NCBI RefSeq assembly: GCF_001577835.2
Contig: NC_029528.1
Span: forward strand, 2,408,265-2,472,264
Origin: Coturnix japonica
Taxonomy: Eukaryota; Chordata; Aves; Galliformes; Phasianidae
Direction of reading: 5' to 3'
DNA length: 64,000 bases
How positions within the stretch are numbered: the first letter of the stretch is position 1; every line of letters starts with the position of its first letter. The notes beneath the pieces were generated by a model. That model saw nothing but the letters and a program-made list of their open reading frames with translations. It was not told the DNA's origin and did not search any database. This document shows, piece by piece, positions 38,231 through 64,000 of the stretch. Made by a program: the position numbers and the translations under genes.

Positions 38231-40566
38231 CACCTCAGTGACAGAAAGTCGCTGAGCGCGGTCCCTCAGTGTCTGACACAGTGAGCGAGGAGCCTCCGTC
38301 CATCGGGGCCTTTGGGTACCCAGCCATTAACCTCTGCAATGCAGTGCTGTGCGTGTAACTCGGTGTTTTTGTTTCTCTTCTTTAGATGATGAAAGTCACG
38401 TAGAATCAAAACTCGAACAAGATAAATCGAATTCCCATCCTCTTCCTTCTGTTTCAAAACGAATCGTGCTCGGTGATTCGGTCTCCAGTGTGTCCGGAAC
38501 AACTGACCATGCAGTCAGTATGGGAGACCTCAAAGGGGAGAAGGACTTGTTCAGTAAGACCCCGCAGCTTGTCAGTGAGGGTACAAGTGAGCTCCGGCAC
38601 CGTAACAGAGGGGAGCTGCCATCTGAAGCCACAGCACGGCCACCCAGGCATGGATTAGAACAATACTTATCCAGGTTTGATGAAGCTCTGAAGCTGAGGA
38701 ACCAGCTAATGAATGAGAAGCCGAGCCAAGAGAACGGGAATGCGGTGGAGGAGTTTGATTCTTTCCGCATATTTCGATTAGTGGGATGTGCTCTGCTTGC
38801 CATTGCAGTGAGGGCCTTTGTGTGCAAGTACTTGGTGAGTTCAGCGGAGCAACCAGTCCCATTCTGTTTGACTTATTAATGACAGGCTTAGGACTCAGCT
38901 CATATAAAACGCTACTTATCTGGGCTTGAAAGCTGTTTATGTAGGGCTAAGTGGGTTGGGAACTAAAGGCATTCTTTACAATGCTGTCAACTGTGTAAAA
39001 GATAAGAAAAAAAGCAAACCAAACAACTCTGGCAATCCTTGAGATGATAACTGTCAGAATCTGCATTATCTAGCACAGCTGCTGAGTTACAGCTGGGAGT
39101 TGCATGCTTTTGGTGCTTAATGTTTTGAGGAGAAGCAACATTAGAATAATTATTACTGCTTAAGTCTTATGCAAGTTTGAGTCAACTGTTGTTCTTTAGG
39201 AAAGAATAACAGAGTAAAAGCTACAACACTTGCACTGTGAGGTGCAGATCCTGCTCATTTATCAACCTGTTGAGGAAAAATAGTCCCTCAGTAGTGCAGG
39301 TGTCTGCGGGCACGTCTTGCAGAAGTGCATGACTGGTGCAGCCTGCCACCTTCTGGAGCACTCAGCCTGTTAGTACACACTGCTCTGTCGTGCAATTTCA
39401 GGTTTCAAGACTGAAAGCAAGCAAGGTGGAACAATGCTCCTGTGATACATCACTTGTCTGTATTCAATGGTAGTGCTGTTAATTAAATTTCTGTGTTCTT
39501 ATGTATTATTTCTGAACTTTAATATATTCTTTTTTCCTCCGTCAGTCAATATTTGCACCATTTCTTACTCTACAACTTGCTTACATGGGACTATCCAAGT
39601 ACTTTCCAAAGGTAAAGCAATTTTTCTCAATTAGATTAACTTCAAATGTTTTAAACCCCTGCTTAGGTTGTATTGTTGCATGGGGAGTGTTCTTATTCTG
39701 TTTTGAGCTCTAGAAATGAGAATTATCAAATGCTCATAGCTAATGCCAGCTGTCAGTATGCCCACATTTAGTCCAAATGGTTTTAAGAGTTGTTGTGGAA
39801 ACATGGGCTAGCAGCTTACCTGGCTGTAAGATAACTAAAAGCATCTGACTGTGAAATTCCAGTTTATCTTTCATGTCTTTAGGATGGTTCTGCTTTTCTC
39901 CTAGGGTAGCACTCTTCTGTGGTTACTGTTGTCTCTATCAGCAGCCATTGGGTATATGTGATTCCTGGGCAAAATCTGTGGATGTGGTCATAAGGTGGTT
40001 GTTTGGGCTTTAAGGGCTCTGTGTTCCAGTTTGAATGACAGCTAGAAATGAGATATTAGTGCGTGAGGCTTTGTATTTATCCTCAATCCATAACTCTGCT
40101 TTACAGCTTGATTGGATTGCCATGTGATTGGATTGCCATAACACCCATGATGCAGTTTTTTTGCTGTTAATGAGCTTCTCATTCAGCTCCTCAGATCCTC
40201 CACAGCTTGAATTTGTAGCTGGGTTAAGTAAGGTATTGTGAGTCCTGGAGAGAACCAGTGCAAACACGCTGTTCTTGCCAGTGAATCTGGAGGTGTCTGG
40301 GTATGTGAAACTGTGATGTTAAGCAGAACTGGACTGTAGCAGAAGAACTAACATACTGTTGTTTTTCCTTCTAGAGTGAGAAGAAGGTGAAAACTACAGT
40401 ACTAACTGCTGCTCTGTTACTGTCTGGAATCCCTGCAGAAGTGATCAGTCGCTCTATGGACACCTACAGCAAAATGGGAGATGTTTTCACAGACCTCTGT
40501 GTCTATTTCTTTACTTTTATCTTTTGCCACGAACTCGCTCTGTTATTTGGCTCTGAAGTACCATGA
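38041..40566 (+). CDS. CAMLG: CAMLG, ER receptor subunit of the GET/TRC tail-anchor pathway (four exons)
   Basis: Calcium-modulating cyclophilin ligand (CAML) is an ER membrane protein that with GET1/WRB receives tail-anchored proteins from GET3. It was also described as a cyclophilin B ligand affecting calcium signalling. Exons are 38041-38188, 38386-38834, 39546-39611 and 40375-40566, totalling 855 nt and 284 aa (human 296). The N-terminus has the basic GET3-docking segment with [17 protein letters not shown] followed by [10 protein letters not shown]. The middle is acidic and disordered up to the conserved [12 protein letters not shown]-type region. The C-terminal third holds three hydrophobic segments, about 181-199, 200-216 plus 229-244, and 258-279, ending in FGSEVP. 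The start at 38041 was chosen because it best matches the mammalian N-terminus; in-frame ATGs at 37990 and further upstream would extend the protein. All introns are GT-AG. Confidence 0.95.
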
Positions 40567-42230
40567 TGGCTGTAAAGTTCAATGCAATACTTACACTAAA
40601 GCTTTCTGGTCTGTACACCTTTAACATCTGACAGGTTGAAACCTTAGTTAACGTTCTTTCCTGTTTTTGAATGCTTGAAAGGAGCCTTAAATCCAGTCAT
40701 CTGGGAGATGGAACAGCAAGGTCCCAGGCTGCCAGTCATATTAGTTTGGTTTATGTAAATACTGTGTCTGCCCACTGAAAATGTGAAGCATAGAATGCAA
40801 GTGTTGCTGGATGATTTGTTTAGTGCGGTGATGCCCTTCCCACCTCCATAAAGATTTACGAAGCTGCCTTTGTTCCTTCTGCTGAGAGCAAAGAGAATTG
40901 CTTTCAGCAGAGCCATATATATAAATCTAGTATGAATATAGCTAATAGAGCTTGTCTGTGAGTCCCAGCAGCCTGTTGTTGCACTTGTTTTTCCAAGGAA
41001 ACAAACCAGAAATACCAACTCACATCAGGAGGGGGAAGTTGGACAGAGCAGCCACCGAGCTGCAATGTCAGATGTTTGTTAGATGTAAAAATAGCTTTTT
41101 GCAGGGCTGCCTATGACGGGTTTTTTCCTACATGACCTTCATTATCTCGATACGTTCACGATCAACCAGTTGCATGTAAACAGAACCATCATTGCCGAGG
41201 AGTTCTGCTACTGCTGTGCCACCGTCCTACAGCCCAGCACTGTCAATAGGGCCTTTGATTCAGCAGATCTGTGGATGGTAACTGAGTTGCTAACCATTCC
41301 CTTCACTGTTTTGCCCCAATGAAATCCTATTAGCTATCCCTGTTTTAAACCCCACGCGTTACACGTGAGAGTAAAATAAGAAACAAACTGCTGTTTTTAA
41401 TTGACTGCCACATATAGAAAGTGTATTTGTCCTATGGGTGTCCAGCCGTGTAGCTGAAAAAACAACAGATATAAGTGAGTCCTGGCTGAAGGAGCAGGTT
41501 AATGAATGTTCTTGTTTTCCATTGTAAGGATGTTGGTGAGGTGTCATTCCAAATAGCCAGCACTGGGCTTCAGGCTCTTATGTTAGATACATTTGTGGCA
41601 TGACGGCCTGTGTATCACTTTAACAGTTGTTTGTTTCTTTATTTTCCAATGAATGTTGTATTTCAGGTGTCCGAGGCTGGGTTGGAAAAAGTTCTGACTT
41701 AAACCCGTTAGCACAGATAGAAGTAAAGCTCCTGAGATGGACAGGAGTCCCACCACATTGAAATAGCTGCTGGGCTTCCAGGTGGGGCTGGAACATGGAC
41801 CTGTTGTCTATGAGGGATGGCAAAGGGCTGGTTGGGGCTTCTGCTGGGCAACTCCTCACCTTAGGCCAAGAAATGAATCTCCTTCATTCCGTTTTAACTT
41901 ATCTTTGTGGATGGATGTTGTTTAATGTCTATTGCTGAACCGATTGTTTTCTATTAAATTTGTTACCCCCTTCCTTTGTGGTCAGAATATCATCTGTCAG
42001 CCCAGCAAGTCGTGCTGTGTTAAATCGCTTCTGGAGCGTTGGTGCTTTTGGTTCTTTTGGTTTCCTACCACACAAGTGTGACCTTGGTGCTTCACAGCCG
42101 CAGTGCATGTCGCTCTGGTGACGTGCATTGTGCTCACTGAGGTCTCTGGAGCAGGACGTGGTGCTGCAGGGGTTATTTTATCCCATCTCTCCTGTCGGAC
42201 CCAGCCCGACCCACAAACACTTTATTTTCC
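40567..42230 (+). other. CAMLG 3' UTR and CAMLG-DDX46 interval
   Basis: No canonical AATAAA lies close behind the CAMLG stop. The clearest plus-strand signal is ATTAAA at 41953-41958, which would give a 3' UTR of about 1.4 kb. The last 250 bases rise in GC towards the DDX46 promoter. No exon, RNA gene or mobile element was recognised. Confidence 0.5.
41953..41958 (+). terminator. CAMLG: Candidate CAMLG poly(A) signal ATTAAA
   Basis: Common variant hexamer followed by a T/GT-containing stretch and a CAGAAT run. It is the best candidate found between the CAMLG stop and the DDX46 promoter, but the site is not proven. Confidence 0.35.
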
Positions 42231-42392
42231 TTTTCTTCCCCGTTTTATTTCCGCGTTGTCCCGCCCGCTCACACTGCGCTGCGCCCTCCGGCCGCCAGGG
42301 GGCGCTGCGGCGCCGTGACGGGCAGGAAGTGGTTCAGGCCGCTTCCCGCCGCGCTGCCGCCTCGCCTCGTCGTTCCGGTGCTGAGGCGCCGA

Positions 42393-42410
42393 ATGGCCGC
42401 CGTGTGGTAG
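42393..42410 (+). other. DDX46: Short uORF in DDX46 leader
   Basis: ATG GCC GCC GTG TGG TAG encodes MAAVW and ends 26 nt before the DDX46 start codon. The +4 position is G but the -3 base is C, a middling context, so leaky scanning is likely. It is in the same exon as the main ATG, so it is present whenever transcription starts upstream of it. Confidence 0.5.
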
Positions 42411-42436
42411 CGCAGGGCCCGCACCGCCGAACCGCC

Positions 42437-59429
<16,993 letters not shown>

Positions 59430-61345
59430 GTGCTTGGAGCAATCTGTCTGCTGGTGGCTGGTGTGTGAGACTTCGTGGCTTCTGTTGTTTTTGCTGTTTA
59501 CACTGCTTATTGTAAATTAAGATTTTTTTTTCCTTCTTATTTTGTCTTGCGGACATTTTTTAACAGAAAATTGATATTTGCTGAGACATCTTAATTCTTT
59601 CCACTGAGGTTAGCAGTCTTAAAGCAGGCCAGTTTTGGCAAAGCATGACTTAATTTAAAAGTGCAGTTTATAGACTTGACACCATAAAGAATATAAAATA
59701 AAATGATTTTAATTTTCCTGACAGGCTGTTAAGCCTAATTGAACAGTGCTGGGATTTGTGTTGGAAATTGTTAGTATGTACCTGCTTCATACCATGGGGA
59801 GGATTCACACCGTATCCATTTATACTGGAATAATGATAAAACACCAAAATAAAGGCAGGATTTTCTCCTGATCGATCCATAGCATCTCTCTGGCTGGTTC
59901 CACACACAGAAATTCATTGTAGAAATATCCCTCTAATGTCAGAGAGAATTTTATCAGGAAATACTTGATGTCCAGTTTTAAACTCATCCCTTTTGTCTCC
60001 CATTTTGTCCTTATGACCCAGGTAACAGAATAACTCTTCAGCGATCTTTTTCTCTTTTCCTTTTCTGTTTTGTAAAGTGAAATGTTTTGTAGGATGAAAA
60101 TCGTTTCCTTGTTTGTTTTTTTTAAGCATCAGAATTTTAGGATTTGCTTTTTTTTTTCTCATTCTCTGACAGAAGAATGAAAAGCTGTTTCATTTAAAAA
60201 GAAATACTCGGAGTGAGGAGGAAAAAAAGAGAGAAGCCTCTTTTGTAATGAATATATGACTTGGTCACATTTTTTACAGTGTTCTTATATATATGTTTAA
60301 TGTGATTGTCCAGGGGGTTGTTGTCTTTATTACTGTTAGGATATGGGTTTAAAAATTGATAACAATATTTATGAATTGGATCCACAGATTTGGACTGTCA
60401 GTGCAGGCAGTAGGATACCACATTACTGGGACAGGCAAGACCTTTCTTTCGTTTTGAGGTCTCATCCACATAATCATTAGTATTCATGATGGACTCTCAC
60501 CCTTTAGCTTTCCTGACTCTACTTATTTGCAGCATAAACAGCAGTAATTGAACCATCTTGTTCTGGCAGCTGCACGACTTTAGAGATGATGACTTTCAAA
60601 AGGACTTTTGTAGAAAGCTTTTCTTACCCGACACGCTGAGAAGCAAGGTGTCATTTTAAAGTAGCTGTGTATAGACTGCTTTGAGTCTGGTGAAGACAAA
60701 TGGTACAGTCTGCATCGTGGCTGTATGAATTTACAACTTTGGTTTCCAATCTGCAGGTAATTTAAAAGGCTGTTTCCATTTGTGTTATTCTCACGACTGT
60801 GTCTTACTTTCACTACAGGAAAGGGAAGTAATGATGATGTTAACAGCATACATTCAGTACAAAAACACCCATCATGTAATACTTGCCAAGGTTAATCCAG
60901 TAAGTCCTTGGGTAGAACAAAGAGAAGCACACAATCATGCATTTCAAAACGTCAAGCAGAAATCGGGTTTGTTTCTGTTAAAAAGTGGATGTCGATACGT
61001 TTCATACAGCTTCTTTGTGGAACTGCTTCATTTTCGACACCGTCCCCCAAGAAGAGTAACAGATTTTGATGTATTTAATGAAGAGCACTTTTAAGTTCGG
61101 ATGGTCGGACGCTTCTCTGAAAATGCTGTTTCAGAATGTTTGTACATTTATTGGTATCTCCCAAAACCAAACAAACAGAAGGGCGTGATGGAAACATCCT
61201 TGTGATTTCCAGCTTTGCTCTGTTCGATTTCAGAGCTCAAACAATGTCTAATCTTTCACCTTCCTGGGGTTTTTAAATGCAATGTCAATATTCCTATGTT
61301 TTTTAAATTCCAGCAAAAATAAAACAATAATTTCAATGTATATTT
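59430..61345 (+). other. DDX46: DDX46 3' UTR
   Basis: About 1.9 kb after the stop. AATAAA occurs at 59697-59702 and 59848-59853 (short forms) and at 61318-61323, the last followed by TTTTT- and TTTTCTGTTTT-rich sequence, which fits a main distal 3' end. An open frame from an acceptor-like ctacag at 60813-60818 to a stop at 61094 is discussed in the findings. Assignment of the whole stretch to the DDX46 transcript is inference. Confidence 0.6.
61318..61323 (+). terminator. DDX46: Distal DDX46 poly(A) signal
   Basis: AATAAA followed by CAATAATTTC and then T-rich sequence. It is the last plus-strand signal before the gene-free interval. Confidence 0.5.
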
Positions 61346-63500
61346 TTCAGAAACAGTCTTTTTGAATAACTTTTCTGTTTTATGCACTCAACTTGCTTCC
61401 ACGTTTCCTTTGAGTTAGCCTTATACTGGTTGGAGTAGGAAAATATGTGTAGTAACTGTTGCTTGTCATTTTCTGCTAGAAATGCAGTAGGACGCAGATC
61501 AGACTCAGTTGCAGTTAAAGGTGTCTGAACACACGGAAGCAGGAGCCAAATGCATATAAGGCAGAAGAAGGAATTTCTCAAATTAACAAGCATGCAAGGT
61601 GGAGGTGAGAATAAAAACAGGGAAAAGAGAGAATTAAGTACTGGAAAAGAATGCGCTTGGTTATTTCCGTATGTGCACAAGGATATGGAGCACAGCTTTA
61701 TAAACATCTCTGTTTCACTGCTTTCCAGGGAATCTGACCAGGGCGGATTCCTGTCCCCAGCTGTTGGAAGCACAGGGGAGTGCTGGGCTTGTATTTGTTT
61801 GTTAGAACAAGCTGCTTTTGTGTTGCGTTACCTACCCAAGGTGCAGCGTTCCTGGCTTTCTAAGTTACCGTAGTGCTTGCAGTGCTTGAGTAAACAGGGA
61901 GTGGTATTTTGGGTGGGTAAGTAAAGAAATATTTGGTTCTGGGTCACGGACAAGTTTTTGCTTATGTTCACGAGAAACTGCTGTTATTTCAGATCTACTG
62001 CCATGCTTAAAGAAACAAATATGTTTATTTGCAAGAACGGAGCCCGCTGAGGTTGCCAGAATTGATTTCTAATTCTCTGTCGCAGGCACACACTCAGTGC
62101 TGTACAACTTAATGCAGCTGTTTCTAAGTTAGTGCCCTGTGAGTTGAACTGAGGTCTCAACTTGTCAGTGTTGGTGTAAACCCAGCCCTTGCCACAAGTG
62201 TAGTCGCAGGGAGTTATTGGTGAGCGTCGTGCGCGGTCCCTTCCCAAGGGCAGGACGTGTGTGTGCGCGCACGCTGACCTCACGTGATGCCCGAGGAATG
62301 CACTTTCCTTTTGATTATTTTTCTTGACCCAGATCGCTTCCAAATATGGTCTCGGCTTAAACAAGTTTGTATTCTTAGAGCTTGGGCGTTTGCAGAAGAA
62401 ATTCTGGCTTCCAGCTGACTGTGCCAGCATGGGGGGAGCGGAGGCGGAGAACAACCTAAAAATGTAAAGATAAAAGGTGCCCAGCTGGACTCCCATTAGT
62501 CCCAAAATGTACATTCTGTGCAGTGTTTATATGATGGTAGACAGGAAGATTTGTTTGGATATTTTTAGCCACAGTAGAATCCATTGTTTTAAAAGAAGTG
62601 GCTATTGCTGAGTGATTGCCACCCAAACATCACTTCTCATCTGAAACAGATTTAAACAGTTTTCTTTATCCAAACTAAGAGAGAGAAAATTGTTAAGCTA
62701 ATCAGCATAAGCAGAGGTAAAGTAAGTAATATCACAGGAATTACTAGTTGTAGTGAGCTGAACAGCTATTAATAACTTACTATGAAGCACATGGTTATTA
62801 TTCTATACTTTGACCATTCTAAGTATGAAGTTTATCAGCACATACATGTCTCTCAGAAAAACAGATAGCACTGGGCAGCTGCTCTGAAAGCAACTGCTTA
62901 GCATGGGAAATGCTGCACTGAATGAAAATCCTTCATCTTAATGAAAACTTACGTTTCCTCTGCCTGTGTATGTTAGCAAACAAACGAACTTTTAGCTCCA
63001 GTAACTTGTGCTTCAATAGAGCACTGGGCATAGCAGTTACAGCTCTATACTCTCACAGCTTGTAGCTGAGGGCAGCTCTGAGCTCCTGTGACACTGATGG
63101 CAACTGGAGGAACTTGTGCAGGACTTGAAAATGTGGATCCATCAGAGGGGCCCAGTGCAGGAGAATGGGATTTTGTGGTCTAGATGTAGGGAGAGGCTGC
63201 ATTTCATTGCATTACCTTACAGATACTGTGACTGTACTTCTGGTAATGATAACTTAGAGAAAGTGGGAAGTAGATTCCCACTCTGCAATGGTTGTGCTGC
63301 AGACCCAGGGAGACACCTCCTATGGGTGTTACTGTGTCCTCTCACTGGTGGCAGGTTGGGTGGTGGGGAGCACTGCGCACAAGCTCTGTGAGGGCTCCGA
63401 ATGGCCTTCAAAGGTACAAAGCTTTGTTTTTAACAACTGCCCCTGCACTCATATAAACTCCTAAGAACGCGGATGGATAAAATAGGGCAAAATATAACGA
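61346..63500. other. Intergenic interval DDX46 to C5orf24
   Basis: About 2.2 kb with no recognised exon. Two minus-strand open frames of 146 codons (61333-61773) and 176 codons (61984-62514) lack splice signals, conserved domains I recognise or a promoter, and are not called. No CR1 or other repeat was recognised with confidence. Confidence 0.6.
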
Positions 63501-63529
63501 GCGGCAGCATTGCTTGCTGCTCGCTGTGG

Positions 63530-64000
63530 TAATGGGGCACGGGCTGGGGCTCACATGGGCTGCTCTCAGGGAGAAAATGGCGGCGCTGCCGCCGGGCGCC
63601 CCCGAGGCCGCCTCCTCTTCTCCTCCTCCTCCTCGTCCCGCCCCGCCCCGCCCCGCCCTGCCCCGCGCAGTCTCGCGGCGCGGCCCCGCTCGGGAGCGCG
63701 CTCGTGCCTCCCTCCCGCTCCCTCCCGCCGCCGCAGCGCCGCTCCCTGCAGCCGCCCGGCGGGGTGTGGGGAGGCGGCCCGTCGCTCCCGCCCGCCGCCC
63801 CGCGCCGCTCCCAGTCTCGCAGGCGCCGCAGGCCGCTCCGATCCCCGCAGGTAGGTGCGGGCCGGAGCCCTTCTCCTCGCGGCGGGAGGGCAAGATGGAG
63901 GCGGCGGGGGAGGGGAGCGGTGCGGAGCCGGCCCCGGTGGTCGCCGCGCCGCGGGGCCCTCGAGCAGGATTTGCTCGGGGCCGGGCAGAGGGGCCCGCTC
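63530..64000 (+). promoter_or_regulatory. CpG island, promoter of the next gene (probably C5orf24)
   Basis: Abrupt rise to very high GC and CpG. It contains AAAATGGCGGC (YY1-like) near 63574-63584, a TCC tandem run near 63619-63633 and repeated CCCCG (GC-box/SP1 type) at about 63636-63665, and it continues beyond the window end. Confidence 0.75.
63585..63850 (+). other. Probable non-coding first exon of C5orf24
   Basis: A strong donor CCCGCAG/GTAGGTGCGGG at 63850/63851 inside a CpG island marks the end of a first exon on the plus strand. In the known vertebrate order the plus-strand gene after DDX46 is C5orf24, whose coding sequence lies in a later exon, so this would be its 5' UTR exon. The left limit is approximate. 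A GC-driven open frame from the ATG at 63577 runs through the exon, so a coding first exon cannot be excluded. The gene's identity rests on synteny only. Confidence 0.4.

Noticed and set aside
63510-63893. Open frames of 114 and 161 codons on both strands at the right-end CpG island
   Set aside because: GC-driven frames overlapping on opposite strands; no recognisable protein.

Overview
The window is vertebrate nuclear DNA and most likely avian, of galliform or chicken type. Evidence for this is fully spliced vertebrate genes with GT-AG introns, several CR1 LINE 3' ends (the dominant bird retroposon) and short introns. The gene order SAR1B - SEC24A - CAMLG - DDX46 - (C5orf24) is the one known from human 5q31.1 and its chicken chromosome 13 counterpart. 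The exact species cannot be fixed from sequence alone.

Layout: (1) 1-3,600 holds the 3' UTR and downstream flank of SAR1B. (2) 3,609-14,510 is SAR1B on the minus strand: six coding exons encoding 198 aa, plus a non-coding first exon. (3) 14,050-15,700 is a CpG island acting as a head-to-head promoter between SAR1B and SEC24A. It is split by an unusual reverse-oriented composite SINE with two tRNA-like modules, a CR1 3' tail and an 8-bp tandem tail. (4) 15,413-34,869 is SEC24A on the plus strand (23 coding exons, 1,099 aa), followed by a 3' UTR with near and far poly(A) signals. (5) 37,800-40,566 is CAMLG (4 coding exons, 284 aa) with its own CpG promoter and an intricate set of upstream ATGs. 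(6) 42,230-59,429 is DDX46 (23 coding exons, 1,035 or 1,043 aa depending on a tandem donor), with one GC-AG intron, then a 3' UTR to about 61,340. (7) 61,341-63,500 is intergenic. (8) 63,530-64,000 is a CpG island with a first-exon donor, probably the non-coding first exon of C5orf24 by synteny.

The genes share a theme. SAR1B (COPII GTPase) and SEC24A (COPII cargo adaptor) act in the same coat and are divergently transcribed from one island. CAMLG is the ER receptor subunit for tail-anchored protein insertion (GET/TRC pathway). DDX46 (PRP5) is the U2 snRNP helicase of pre-spliceosome assembly. All exon joins given here were checked by hand for reading phase, and the coding exons sum to whole codons for each gene.

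The best candidates for something new are the composite tRNA/tRNA/CR1 SINE in the COPII promoter, an unexplained exon-like open frame antisense within SAR1B intron 1, and splicing oddities in DDX46 (tandem in-frame donors, a GC-AG intron and a possible alternative terminal exon).
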